DNA from: Tagaea sp.
Lineage (GTDB): Bacteria; Pseudomonadota; Alphaproteobacteria; CACIAM-22H2
Length of the DNA stretch: 39,943 nucleotides
Assembly (NCBI GenBank): GCA_023653245.1
Contig: JAMNXK010000004.1
Coordinates: forward strand, 1-39,943
Reading direction: 5' to 3'
The notes under the pieces are model-generated. The model searched no databases. It saw only the letters and a program-made list of their open reading frames with translations, and was not told the origin of the DNA. Of this stretch, positions 31,617-39,603 are shown piece after piece (within the stretch, counting starts at the first letter, position 1; every line of letters starts with the position of its first letter). The position numbers and the translations under genes are program-made.

Positions 31617-32240
31617 TCACGCCGCCTTCCTTTTGGACGCGGGCGCTTTCGACTTGGTCTTCTTAGCGGGCGCGTCGGGTGCTTGGATCGCGGCCGGGCC
31701 GGTGAGCTTGCGCGCCTTGCCGGCGATGTCGTCTTCGACTTCGAGCGGGCGCACGAAGAAGCGCTCCTCCTGGACGATATCGATGCCCTTCACGCCCTCG
31801 ATCTCGGCGGCGTGCTTGACGACGGCCGTCTTGTCGATCTCGGACTTTTCGCGGATCAGATGGCCGAGGCCGAGCGTGCGCAGGCGCGCGATCAGCCGTT
31901 CCTCGTCGTCCGCGTCGAACTTCACCGCAGGGTTCGAATAGCGCCAGCCGACAAGGCCCGACGGAAACGCGATCGAGCGTTTGCCATCCTGCAGAAGCGC
32001 GCTCTTGTTCGCTTCGGCGAAGGCCTGCAGGGACTCGACATTGGCCTTGAGGACTTCGCCCGCTTCGGCGATCGCATCGGCGTATTTGGCGGCCGCGTCG
32101 GCCACGGCCCGGTCGCGCTTGACGATCAGCGCATCGAGCGCGCGCTTGTGATCGCCGATAACGTAGATGACGTTGTCGGCCTGTACTTGATTTTGCGGCA
32201 CCGGCAAGGCCGACGTGGTCAGGGATTTCTTCTTGCTCAT
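31617..32240 (-). CDS. gam: Host-nuclease inhibitor Gam
   Basis: 207 residues of the Mu Gam family (Ku-like DNA-end-binding). Coiled-coil N-terminal half (KRALDALIVKRDRAVADAAAKYADAIAEAGEVLKANVESLQAFAEAN), then the typical RSIAFPSGLVGWRYSNPAVKFDADDEERLIARLRTLGLGHLIREKSEIDKTAVVKH. The C-terminus is a lysine/alanine-rich tail. Protects the ends of phage DNA from exonucleases. ATGA overlap upstream. Confidence 0.93.
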   Translation of the reverse strand: MSKKKSLTTSALPVPQNQVQADNVIYVIGDHKRALDALIVKRDRAVADAAAKYADAIAEAGEVLKANVESLQAFAEANKSALLQDGKRSIAFPSGLVGWRYSNPAVKFDADDEERLIARLRTLGLGHLIREKSEIDKTAVVKHAAEIEGVKGIDIVQEERFFVRPLEVEDDIAGKARKLTGPAAIQAPDAPAKKTKSKAPASKRKAA

Positions 32241-32398
32241 TGGAAGGTTCCTTTGCGGAGATGGAGGTTCGGATCGTTGGCGGCGATGTGGATGGCGTAG
32301 CGCTTCGCCTCTTTGACGCGCGCCGCGCGTTCGGCACGGGCGCGCGCGCGCCGCGTGCGCCAATTCGCGAGCAGGGTCTTGAGCCAGGCCATGGTCAT
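32237..32398 (-). CDS. Very small basic early protein
   Basis: 53 residues starting MTMAWLKTLLANWRTRRARARAERAARVKEAKRY... with an arginine/alanine-rich amphipathic helix. ATG at 32398 and TGA at 32237-32239 are both in ATGA overlaps with neighbours, strongly suggesting real translation. Function unknown; the basic helix could bind nucleic acid. Confidence 0.6.
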   Translation of the reverse strand: MTMAWLKTLLANWRTRRARARAERAARVKEAKRYAIHIAANDPNLHLRKGTFQ

Positions 32399-32658
32399 GT
32401 TCCCTTCGTCGGTTCGGGTTCGGGCAAGCGGATCGACGCGACGGCACGGCGCGCGAGGGCCAGCGCTTCTTCGTTCCCCGCGAGCACGCCTTCCATCAGC
32501 TCGCGCCAGGCGATCGCGCCATGCGCGATCGCGCGGACCTGCACGCCCTCGGATAGATGCAGCGGCTTGCCGGCGATGGTGCGGATCGCGAGTTGCGTGC
32601 CGGCGTAAAGGCGCTCCGCCAACGTGGCTTCGGGCGCGGGGACGACGGGCGCGGTCAT
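32395..32658 (-). CDS. Early hypothetical protein
   Basis: 87 residues: TLAERLYAGTQLAIRTIAGKPLHLSEGVQVRAIAHGAIAWRELMEGVLAGNEEALALARRAVASI. Helical and acidic at the end; conserved-looking but no family recognised. ATGA overlaps both sides. Confidence 0.6.
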   Translation of the reverse strand: MTAPVVPAPEATLAERLYAGTQLAIRTIAGKPLHLSEGVQVRAIAHGAIAWRELMEGVLAGNEEALALARRAVASIRLPEPEPTKGT

Positions 32659-33371
32659 CGTGCGCGCCTCAGCTTGGCTTCGGCGGCGATATCGCGGGCG
32701 CGGGCGCGGGCCGCCACCGCAAGACGCGTCGCCTGCAACTCGACCCCGATCGCCGCGAGGCTTCGCGGATCGGCTGGCACTTTCTTCGGTATGGACGCCG
32801 GCGCCGGCGAGGGTTGCGCGCGCCGCAGATGGTCGGGCACCGAGAACCGCGCCGGAACCATCGGCCGCGCGCCCGTCCACCCGGCCACCGGCTTCACGTC
32901 GTTGGCGTGCATCTTGGCGGGCGGCGGTTTGAGCAGCGCCGCCAGAAACGCGTGCGGGTCTTCGAGCGCACCGTCCTCGATGCGCTGGCGCAACGCGCGC
33001 ACGACGATATCGGCGAATTTGCGGGCGGCCTTCTCGGCCGCCGGCAGGCCGGCGATCGACGCCAAACGTTGCGACAACGCGCGTTCGAGCGCATCGACTT
33101 GCGCGGCGAAGGCCGGATCGGCCGCGCGCCGGCGGGCGATGACATCGGCCGCGTTCATCACCGTCGTGTGATCGCGCTCGAAGCTGCCGCCGATCTCCAT
33201 CAGCGTCGTCTCGGGGCACAGCCGCTTGGCCAGGTACATCGCGATCTGACGCGGCTGCGCCCAGGCGCGCGCGCGGCGCGGACTGGTCATCGCTTCGCGC
33301 GGCAAGCCGTAGGCTTCGCTGACGGCACGTTGGATCGCCGCGATCCTGCCGCCTTGCGGGGCGCCGCTCAC
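32655..33371 (-). CDS. DnaA domain IV-like DNA-binding protein
   Basis: 238 residues from a GTG at 33371 (GTGA overlap with the upstream stop; the ATG at 33413 would overlap it by 46 bp). Residues ~10-80 match the DNA-binding domain IV of replication initiator DnaA: VSEAYGLPREAMTSPRRARAWAQPRQIAMYLAKRLCPETTLMEIGGSFERDHTTVMNA, including the RDHTTV signature that reads DnaA boxes. There is no AAA+ ATPase. The rest is helical and positively charged. It may bind DnaA boxes in host or phage DNA (inference). Confidence 0.8.
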   Translation of the reverse strand: MSGAPQGGRIAAIQRAVSEAYGLPREAMTSPRRARAWAQPRQIAMYLAKRLCPETTLMEIGGSFERDHTTVMNAADVIARRRAADPAFAAQVDALERALSQRLASIAGLPAAEKAARKFADIVVRALRQRIEDGALEDPHAFLAALLKPPPAKMHANDVKPVAGWTGARPMVPARFSVPDHLRRAQPSPAPASIPKKVPADPRSLAAIGVELQATRLAVAARARARDIAAEAKLRRAR

Positions 33372-33598
33372 GACGACGCTCTCGGCGTGCGCGCGGCCGC
33401 CGGCTTTCCGCAAGCTCGGGGCTTGACGAAGGCGAGCACTTGGCCGCGCGGCACGATCGCGTCTTCGATCGTGCGCACGCGTTCCTTCACGTCGAGCAAC
33501 TCCGCGATCGCGGCGTCCAGGGACGGTTCGTCGAAGGTCCGCGAGCGGCGTGCCGTGCGCAGCTTGGTCAGAACGGTTTCGATGTCGTCGCTGATCAT
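33368..33598 (-). CDS. Small early protein
   Basis: 76 residues: MISDDIETVLTKLRTARRSRTFDEPSLDAAIAELLDVKERVRTIEDAIVP..., a probable helical hairpin with an arginine/alanine-rich end. ATGA overlap with the HTH gene before it and GTGA with the DnaA-like gene after it. Family not recognised. Confidence 0.6.
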   Translation of the reverse strand: MISDDIETVLTKLRTARRSRTFDEPSLDAAIAELLDVKERVRTIEDAIVPRGQVLAFVKPRACGKPAAARTPRASS

Positions 33599-34002
33599 CG
33601 TCCTCTCTCCTTCAGGTTTTCCTTGGTCGCGAAAGCGCAGCTCGCGCAGGCGTGCCAGTGCTTGATCGCTTCGGGGTTCGAGCGCGGCGCGGGGCGCGTC
33701 TGCCAGCTCGCGCAATCGGACGCGCGGATGGCGCGCGCGAGATGCGGGCACGGCACATGGCCGCCGCCGTAGACGCGCAAGACCGCGGCTTCGATCCAGC
33801 GCGTCTTGGCGTGGTCTTCGCCCTTGGCGCCGTAATAGCCGTTGAGGACTTGCGACACGGCCGTACGCGAGTAGCCGATGCGATCGGCGACGGCGGCCAC
33901 GCCGCCGCGCTTGCCGTCGCGCTTGGCCATCTCTTCGGCCACGGCCTCGCGCAGAAGCGCGCGCCAATCGGGTGGAGCCGTGCTTTCGGGCGCGCCGGTC
34001 AT
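33595..34002 (-). CDS. HTH protein with C-terminal cysteine motif
   Basis: 135 residues. VAAVADRIGYSRTAVSQVLNGYYGA (~35-59) is a LacI/Cro-type helix-turn-helix. The C-terminal third has VPCPHLARAIRASDCASWQTRP and HWHACASC, cysteine/histidine pairs that may bind a metal. Coupled to B by ATGA. Proteins of this form lie after B in many Mu-like phages. Confidence 0.72.
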   Translation of the reverse strand: MTGAPESTAPPDWRALLREAVAEEMAKRDGKRGGVAAVADRIGYSRTAVSQVLNGYYGAKGEDHAKTRWIEAAVLRVYGGGHVPCPHLARAIRASDCASWQTRPAPRSNPEAIKHWHACASCAFATKENLKERGR

Positions 34003-35321
34003 GCCGCGCGCTCCAGATACGCGCCGACGTTCGGGTCCCATAGCTTGGCGCCGCGATCGGCACGGCGCGGGGCCTTGGGCCCGACATCGCGGATCATGAT
34101 CCACAACGCCGCGCGCCGGCCCCGGCGCGCGACCAGGCCGTATCGCTCCCAAGCGGCCAGCGCCGAGCGAATGGCCGGGCCGCCATCCTGTCCGGACCGA
34201 ACCACCACACTGGCAAGGTCGGCCGTCGTGGCTTTGCGCAGTTTGCGCAAAGCACCCCATGCCCGGTCGGAAATCGTTTGCGGGAACAGACGCGGCGGAC
34301 GGGTCCCGCGGATTTTCCGCACGGCCGGGGCGGCCGGTACTTTGGCGCCCGCCTTCTTGAGCGCGATGCCCTTGGGTGCGAGCGCGTAGACGCCGGGCCG
34401 GGCCGAGCGGACATATCTTTGATCGATCAATCGGTACAGCCGCCGCCGCACCGCGTTTTTCGGCGCGCGCAAGATGGCGGCGAGATCGTCGAGTTTGACG
34501 TGGCGCGTGCCGTCCGGTGCCGGCGGCGGCGGCAGGGCGTCGAGCACGGCTTGAAGGGAGAGCATCACGCCGTCTCCGCCGGCGCGGCGTTGGCTTGCTG
34601 ACGCGCGCGCCGAGTCCGCCTTCACGAGCTCGCGGCCCGCCAGCTCGGCGGCGGTCACGGCTTTCTTGCCGGCGCGACGCGCGAAACGCTCGATCTCCGC
34701 CACCGCGCCGAGCGCCAGGCGGATGCGCCCTTCGGTGTCGCGGATCATGCGGTCGATGAGCGCGTCGTCGGCCGAGAGCTTGGCGCGGTCCTTCAACAAC
34801 AGCGCCATGTCGGTCTTGTCGAGCGGGCGAAAGCGCACGACGTTGGACACCCGCGACCACACGGCCGAATGGCGCTTGAGCTTCTGGCCGACGAACTCCC
34901 GGCCCATGAACACGACCGGGCATTCGACCGCGTCGATCACGCCCCGTATGCTGTCGATCACCTTGGCGATCGTGACCGCGTGCTCGATCTCGTCGAAGAT
35001 CACGGGGCGCGGGTTTTTGGCCAGCAGCTGAACGAGCTGGTTGTGCAGCGTCTCGCAGGAATGCGCGGGCTTCTCCTTGAGCTCGGTCACCCAATCGGTC
35101 AGCACCCAATGCGGCGTCGTCGCCGCCTGGATACGCACGAACGGCAGATCGTTCTGCAGGGCGTAGCCGAGGCCCGTATGGGTCTTGCCGAGTCCGGCGA
35201 GGCCTTCGACCACGACGACGGCGGCTTCGGGGGCCGCGCGGTTCTCGACCGCTTTGATCCCTTCGCGAAACAAGCGAACGTTTGCAATCTCGACCGGGTC
35301 GGTGTAGCGTCCTTGCGTCAC
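33999..35321 (-). CDS. B: MuB-like transposition ATPase with C-terminal double winged-helix extension
   Basis: 440 residues. The AAA+ ATPase has Walker A GLAGLGKT (40-47) and Walker B VIFDE (107-111). B selects target DNA and activates transposase A. At residues ~253-330 (MLSLQAVLDALPPPP...LAAILRAPKNAVRRRLYRLIDQRYV) and ~365-420 (AWGALRKLRKATTADLASVVVRSG...AAWERYGLVARRGR) there are two winged-helix-like segments; Mu B is a 312-residue protein without them. An internal ATG at 34565 with GGAG 8 nt upstream could also give a separate ~187-residue protein. It starts 44 bp after A. Confidence 0.85.
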   Translation of the reverse strand: MTQGRYTDPVEIANVRLFREGIKAVENRAAPEAAVVVVEGLAGLGKTHTGLGYALQNDLPFVRIQAATTPHWVLTDWVTELKEKPAHSCETLHNQLVQLLAKNPRPVIFDEIEHAVTIAKVIDSIRGVIDAVECPVVFMGREFVGQKLKRHSAVWSRVSNVVRFRPLDKTDMALLLKDRAKLSADDALIDRMIRDTEGRIRLALGAVAEIERFARRAGKKAVTAAELAGRELVKADSARASASQRRAGGDGVMLSLQAVLDALPPPPAPDGTRHVKLDDLAAILRAPKNAVRRRLYRLIDQRYVRSARPGVYALAPKGIALKKAGAKVPAAPAVRKIRGTRPPRLFPQTISDRAWGALRKLRKATTADLASVVVRSGQDGGPAIRSALAAWERYGLVARRGRRAALWIMIRDVGPKAPRRADRGAKLWDPNVGAYLERAA

Positions 35322-35365
35322 TTCGTTTACTCCTCTTGGTTTCGACTAGCGCCGCCGCCGGGCCG

Positions 35366-37516
35366 TCACCCGGCGGCGGTTTTCGTTTCCGCGTTGCTGT
35401 GCACGACCGCGTCGAGACGCGACGCGACGATCCGGCGCCAGGCCGCGTCGCGCATCGCGCGCTCGAATTCCTCGAGATGATGGGGTTCGGCGGCGGCGCG
35501 GTTCTGCGCCACCCACTGGAAGAACACCGCGTCGGGCGCGTGCTGGACCGCTTCGAAGGGCAGGCCCGCGAGATCGTTCGCCGCGTCCCAGTCGATGGAC
35601 TTCGCGCGCGGCGGCTCGGGCGCGTCGGGCGCGCTGTCGATCACGCGCGGCGTCCAGGCGCGCGGGGCGTCGAGCGCGCGCGCGGCATCGGCCGCTTGGT
35701 CGAGTGCCGCGCTCGCATGCGCCAGGCCCGGCAAGACCGGCGGTTCGGCCGCCGCGCGCATCGCGGCGTCGTCGAGGATCTCGGCGATCGAGAGTTCGGG
35801 CCGATGCGCGCGCTTGGCGCGCTTCGCCGCCGCGCGGAAATTCCGGTCGAGCGCGCTTTGCGTGGCGCGCGCCTTGGCCGCGAGTTCCGCGCGATCGATG
35901 CCCGTGCGCTCGGGGTCTTCGGCGACGCACACGAAGCGCCCCGCTTCGTCGTGCACGATCACGCGGCCGAGATCGGCGGCGTCGAGGCGCACTTCGACGC
36001 GCCTGCCCATGAACGCGACCAAAGCTTCGTGCTGGTAGACCCCGCCTTCGACCGCGAGGCCGCGCTTGCCGACCAGACGCACGCGGCCGCCGGCGGGCTC
36101 GGCGAGCAGCACGTCGAGCGCGCGCTCGTTGTCGATCCGGCGCGCGGCCGAGGCGAAGGCGCGCGCGCGATCGAGCGGTGCCGCGCCGTCGAGGCCTTCG
36201 TGATCCTTGCGCTCGTAGATGCCGGAAATCCAGGTGTCGCACGCGGCCTGCAGCTGCTCGGATGTGAGCGCCACCTTGAAGAGCTTGGCGTCGTCTTCCC
36301 CCTGGCGCGCGGCGAACGCGCTTCGCGCGCGGATGGCTTGCCGATCGGCGACCGAATGGCCGACATAGCCGGGGAGCATTTCGAAGAGCGAATGGTTGAG
36401 CGAGCCGAAGAACCGCTCGATATGCGGCTTGCCTTCGGGCGTGAACGGCGGGCAGAGCCGGTGCTCGATGCCCATCGCCGCCATCGCCGACACGACCCAG
36501 CGGCTTTTGAATTCCTGGCCGTTGTCGGTCTTGATGAGTTCGGGGAAACCCCAGTCGATGATGCATCGCCGGTAGAGCGCCAGCACCGCCTGCGACTTCG
36601 AAGTCCGTGTCACGAGCACGCGCACGCGGCGCGTGAACACGTCGATCATGCCGACGACGACGAAGCGGCCGTCCAGGCACATGGCGTCGGCCGGCGTGGC
36701 GTCGGCTTCCCAAACCTGGTTGATGCGCGCGACGCGCTCGGACTGCGAGCCGAACGACACGCGATAGAGGTTCTTGGCGTTGTCGGGGTTTTCGAGCATC
36801 GCGGTGCCGCGCGGGTTCTCGTCCCGCCAGCGCTGCATCCAGCGTTGAAGCGTCTTGGCCGAAGGGATCGTCAGGCCCCGGAAGCGCGCCTTCATCGCGT
36901 CGCGCACCGCACCGGGTTTGAGATGCGGGGCGTGGGCGATCTGCGCCACCACGAAATCGCGGAACACCGGGTTGCCTTCGAGCAATCCGGTCGCGCGATC
37001 GCCCTTGTAGCGGCCGGCGAGGGCTTCGACGTCGCCGGCGGCGATCGATGCGCGCCAGCGGCGCAAGCTGTTGGACGAAAGGGTGGGCAGTTCCTCGCCG
37101 AGCCAGTCTTCGGCCGCGACGCGGCCTGCGTTCCACTCGTCGGCGAAGCGCAAATCGGCCGGGGTTTCGGCGAGCCCCGCCGCCGCGCGGTAAGCGTCCG
37201 CCAGCTTGACCGCGCAAGTGCGGGCCTCCGCCCGGGCGCGCGGCCCCGCCGCGAGCGCCGTAAGCGTTAATACCGGCCGCTGGCGGGCGGGGGCGATAAC
37301 GGTCCGGGCGAGATCGGGCAGAGCCCGTGCCGCGAGCTCCGCCCGCGCTTCGGCCGGGAGCGCATCGAGGGGGTATTCCCTGCCGCCGCCGCGCCCTTCG
37401 CGCGGCCGCGAGGGCCAGGATTCGGCGGCGGCCCGGGCGTTGATCCGGCGCTTCGACGCCGGCAGGCCCGGCAGATGCGAGGCCGCGATCTCGCGCGCGG
37501 TGAGCCACATGCTCAT
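35366..37516 (-). CDS. A: Mu-type transposase A
   Basis: 716 residues. N-terminal HTH (MWLTAREIAASHLPGLPASKRRINARA...), an I-beta/gamma-like DNA-binding region, then the RNase H-fold catalytic core with the DDE triad Asp272 (WEADATP), Asp331 (LIKTDNGQEF) and Glu367 (KPHIERFFGSL); 35 residues separate Asp331 and Glu367. The C-terminal ~200 residues include a beta-barrel and a basic end expected to contact B. ATG at 37516 overlaps the previous stop (ATGA). It would act on the GGACACC(C/T)GGTTTGG sites at both prophage ends. Confidence 0.95.
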   Translation of the reverse strand: MSMWLTAREIAASHLPGLPASKRRINARAAAESWPSRPREGRGGGREYPLDALPAEARAELAARALPDLARTVIAPARQRPVLTLTALAAGPRARAEARTCAVKLADAYRAAAGLAETPADLRFADEWNAGRVAAEDWLGEELPTLSSNSLRRWRASIAAGDVEALAGRYKGDRATGLLEGNPVFRDFVVAQIAHAPHLKPGAVRDAMKARFRGLTIPSAKTLQRWMQRWRDENPRGTAMLENPDNAKNLYRVSFGSQSERVARINQVWEADATPADAMCLDGRFVVVGMIDVFTRRVRVLVTRTSKSQAVLALYRRCIIDWGFPELIKTDNGQEFKSRWVVSAMAAMGIEHRLCPPFTPEGKPHIERFFGSLNHSLFEMLPGYVGHSVADRQAIRARSAFAARQGEDDAKLFKVALTSEQLQAACDTWISGIYERKDHEGLDGAAPLDRARAFASAARRIDNERALDVLLAEPAGGRVRLVGKRGLAVEGGVYQHEALVAFMGRRVEVRLDAADLGRVIVHDEAGRFVCVAEDPERTGIDRAELAAKARATQSALDRNFRAAAKRAKRAHRPELSIAEILDDAAMRAAAEPPVLPGLAHASAALDQAADAARALDAPRAWTPRVIDSAPDAPEPPRAKSIDWDAANDLAGLPFEAVQHAPDAVFFQWVAQNRAAAEPHHLEEFERAMRDAAWRRIVASRLDAVVHSNAETKTAAG

Positions 37517-37968
37517 GCGCGGCCCCGCATCGCCTTGCGCAGAGCGCGCGCGCGATCTTGGAGTTCGTCGGCTTGCGCCAGCACCGAACCGAGCTCGGCG
37601 GCGATGGCCGCCTTGCCCGCGACGATCTTGTGGCCCGACTTGCCGGCGACGCGCGCCAGCAGCCAGGTCGCACCCGTCGCCTGGACGAACGCGGGGAGAT
37701 AGAGAAGCGGGAAACGCCAGTCGGTGCGCGAGGGCGCGGTCCAGGCGTCGATCGTCGAAACGCCGATGGGGAAGTTGGGATCGTTGCCGAGCAAGGTTTC
37801 CATCTCGGCGGCGATTTCGGCCCGGGACTTCTCCGAGCGCTTGATCGCCTCGCCGAGGGCCGCGCGGAGTTCGCCGTCCCAGTTGAGCGAGCCGGGCGCC
37901 GGAACCGGAGCATTGTCGGCGTCGAAGCCGAGCATGATCTGGCGGGGATCGGCGGGCTTGCGCGTCAT
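37513..37968 (-). CDS. Early protein between ner and A
   Basis: 151 residues from the ATG at 37968 (ATGA overlap with ner). RQIMLGFDADNAPVPAPGSLNWDGELRAALGEAIKRSEKSRAEIAAEMETLLGNDPNFPIGVSTIDAWTAPSRTDWRFPLLYLPAFVQATG... . Residues ~45-95 resemble an HTH-containing family seen just upstream of transposase in alphaproteobacterial Mu-like phages. Probably a DNA-binding accessory of transposition or regulation. Confidence 0.65.
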   Translation of the reverse strand: MTRKPADPRQIMLGFDADNAPVPAPGSLNWDGELRAALGEAIKRSEKSRAEIAAEMETLLGNDPNFPIGVSTIDAWTAPSRTDWRFPLLYLPAFVQATGATWLLARVAGKSGHKIVAGKAAIAAELGSVLAQADELQDRARALRKAMRGRA

Positions 37969-38258
37969 GGCCCGTCCGCCCGGCATACATTGCGCGCAAT
38001 GTTCGAAGAGTTAGAATGACGACGCCGATTCCGAGGGCGGGCGGCGCCGGTGCGATCGAACAGCGACGGCCAAAGCTCTTGGGGACGGCGACCGAGAAGG
38101 CGCGCGATCTCGGCTTTAACCCGGGGCCAAGGCTTCAAATAGAGCGCTTTATGGGCCACGGAGCGGTCCAGGCCGATGCCGGGGCCGATCTCGTCGAGCG
38201 TCACGCCCGCTTTCTTGAGCGCGGCGGCCACGTCGGCGGGGTGCCAGTCTTGCGCCAT
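37965..38258 (-). CDS. ner: Ner-like negative regulator of early transcription
   Basis: 97 residues. WHPADVAAALKKAGVTLDEIGPGIGLDRSVAHKALYLKPWPRVKAEIARLLGRRPQELWPSLFD is the Ner/SfsB HTH pattern, including the terminal P-x-x-(I/L)WPS motif. Ner represses both early and repressor promoters in Mu. First gene of the leftward early operon. A basic/serine-rich tail of ~30 residues is extra. Confidence 0.9.
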   Translation of the reverse strand: MAQDWHPADVAAALKKAGVTLDEIGPGIGLDRSVAHKALYLKPWPRVKAEIARLLGRRPQELWPSLFDRTGAARPRNRRRHSNSSNIARNVCRADGP

Positions 38259-38355
38259 GGTCCTCGGTGGGGGCTTCGACCCGGGCGGGAACCCGGGTTT
38301 TTTCGGGGTGTATGCGGTCGCTATCTTGAACTGACGATGCCGAGGATAATCCGCA
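38259..38355. promoter_or_regulatory. Divergent control region between ner and repressor
   Basis: Only 97 bp separate the two starts. On the minus strand a perfect -35 box TTGACA (38357-38362) is followed after 17 bp by a weak -10, CATCGT (38334-38339), a candidate early promoter overlapping the repressor start. On + a -10-like GATAAT lies at 38345-38350. Repeats of (C)NATCTT occur at 38321-38327, 38386-38392, 38396-38402 and inverted at 38419-38425, likely operators for repressor or Ner, or an internal enhancer contacted by transposase as in Mu. All assignments are by eye. Confidence 0.5.
38279..38303 (+). terminator. Rho-independent terminator-like hairpin upstream of the repressor
   Basis: ACCCGGG (38279-38285), a 6-nt loop, CCCGGGT (38292-38298), then a T6 run ending at 38303. 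It has the correct form only for + transcripts, which would arrive as antisense from the early operon. It may insulate the repressor, or act as a palindromic operator in the ner leader. Confidence 0.55.
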
Positions 38356-39117
38356 GTGTCAACGAAGAAAGTCCAGAGTGCCCGGCAATCTTCCGCAATC
38401 TTGGGAGAAAACTCGGCAAAGATTGTGACCGGCCAAGGGTTTGGCGGCGGCGATACCGGCGCACGCGAGCTCGGTCGCCGATTGTCCGATATCGTGAAAT
38501 TATTCCCGAGCCGCGCCGAGGCCGCGCGAATTGCCGGGCGCTCGGTCGATTCGCTCGCCGACTACGAGCGCGGCGAAACCGAGGTTCCCTTCGCCGTGCT
38601 CAAGCGCCTGTGCGAGGCCAAACGCGTGCGCCTGGAGTGGCTCGCCTCGGGCGACGGTTCGATGTCCGCTTCGGGTCCGGAAGCGGGCGCCGAGCCGGGC
38701 ACGACGCGCATTCCCGTGTTGGAGACGAAGCTTTCGGCAGGGACGGGCGCCGCCGCGCTCTCGACCGAACGCGCGCGCGACCACCTCGTCCTGCCCACGG
38801 CTTTCTTGCGCGGTCATATAAATATGACCCCGGAGGCCGTGGTCGCGTTCCCGGTCGTCGGGGATTCGATGGAGCCCACGTTGCGCGAGGGTGCCCTCGC
38901 CCTTTTGGATCGGAGCGTGCGGGCCATCGACGGGCCGGGCATCTACGCGCTCCGGCGCGGCGACGATCTCTTCGTCAAGCGCGTGGCGCGGCGCGCCGAC
39001 GGAAGCATTCTCCTCAAGGCCGACAACCCGCGCTATCCCGACGACCACCTCGCACCCGAGCGCGTCGGCGAGCTGCAGGTGATCGGCCGCGTCGGCGGCA
39101 CCGTGAACAGATCGTAG
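38356..39117 (+). CDS. S24/LexA-type prophage repressor
   Basis: 253 residues read from GTG at 38356 (GAGG 11 nt upstream). HTH at ~40-90: LSDIVKLFPSRAEAARIAGRSVDSLADYERGETEVPF. Linker, then an S24 peptidase-like domain with the catalytic Ser171 in GDSMEPTL and Lys208 in LFVKRVAR. Mu c is not of this type; S24 repressors are often released by RecA, so this prophage may be SOS-inducible (inference). A GTG at 38425 is an alternative start because operator-like repeats lie within the first codons. It ends directly against the ATG of the mini-MuF gene. Confidence 0.9.
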   Translation: MSTKKVQSARQSSAILGENSAKIVTGQGFGGGDTGARELGRRLSDIVKLFPSRAEAARIAGRSVDSLADYERGETEVPFAVLKRLCEAKRVRLEWLASGDGSMSASGPEAGAEPGTTRIPVLETKLSAGTGAAALSTERARDHLVLPTAFLRGHINMTPEAVVAFPVVGDSMEPTLREGALALLDRSVRAIDGPGIYALRRGDDLFVKRVARRADGSILLKADNPRYPDDHLAPERVGELQVIGRVGGTVNRS

Positions 39118-39390
39118 ATGGGCATGCGCGAAGAACGATGGGCGGCGGCCCTACGGCTCAAGGACAGGCGGCCCTATATCCGGTTCATGGCTGTGCTCGA
39201 CGCCCGCTTGTGCGGCGCCGACGATCATCGGAAGTGGCACGGCTTGGTGCTTCATATCGACGATCCTTTTTGGGTCCGCCACACGCCGCCGATCGGACCG
39301 GATTGCCGCTGCATTTTCCAGACGCTCAGCGCGCGCGATCTCGACCGTTACGGCTACAAGGTCGGCGTCGCGCCGCGCGAGGCCAAATAG
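39118..39390 (+). CDS. Orphan mini-MuF protein in the lysogeny operon
   Basis: 90 residues beginning immediately after the repressor stop (TAG-ATG), so translationally coupled to it. Nearly the whole protein aligns with residues ~115-187 of the phage's own F: RRPYIRFMAV, WHGLVLHIDDPFW, PPIGPDCRC, QTLSARDLDRYGYKVG. By eye about 45 of ~75 positions are identical. It lacks the rest of F and the PBECR2 tail. It is a complete ORF in the prophage-expressed region rather than the late region, so it may act in the lysogen, for example by interfering with incoming head assembly (inference). Confidence 0.8.
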   Translation: MGMREERWAAALRLKDRRPYIRFMAVLDARLCGADDHRKWHGLVLHIDDPFWVRHTPPIGPDCRCIFQTLSARDLDRYGYKVGVAPREAK

Positions 39391-39581
39391 CGATCGATCC
39401 GCGTCCCACTTCGAATTCCTGCGGCACGTCCCGGTTCCATCGTCGCGCCTTTGATTCCATTGGCCCCGAAAGCGCGGCGCCAGCGTCGCGCGAACTGGGA
39501 CGCCGCGCGCCCACTTCGCGCGCCGAACCGGGCGCGGCGACCGTCCTGGAGTCTTCGCCCGTGCGCGCGGCGCGCGATTCC

Positions 39582-39603
39582 GCGAATGCTAAACCGGGTG
39601 TCC
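39582..39603 (-). repeat. Inner attL transposase site
   Basis: Reverse complement matches the attR 22-bp unit at 18 of 22 positions; core TAAACCGGGTGTCC on +. It lies about 169 bp inside the outer site, near the offset of Mu L3. Confidence 0.7.

Noticed and set aside
37517..37999. Extension of transposase A to a start at 37999
   Set aside because: The extra 161 residues are a frame-shadow of the gene before it; ATG at 37516 overlaps the previous stop and begins the HTH.
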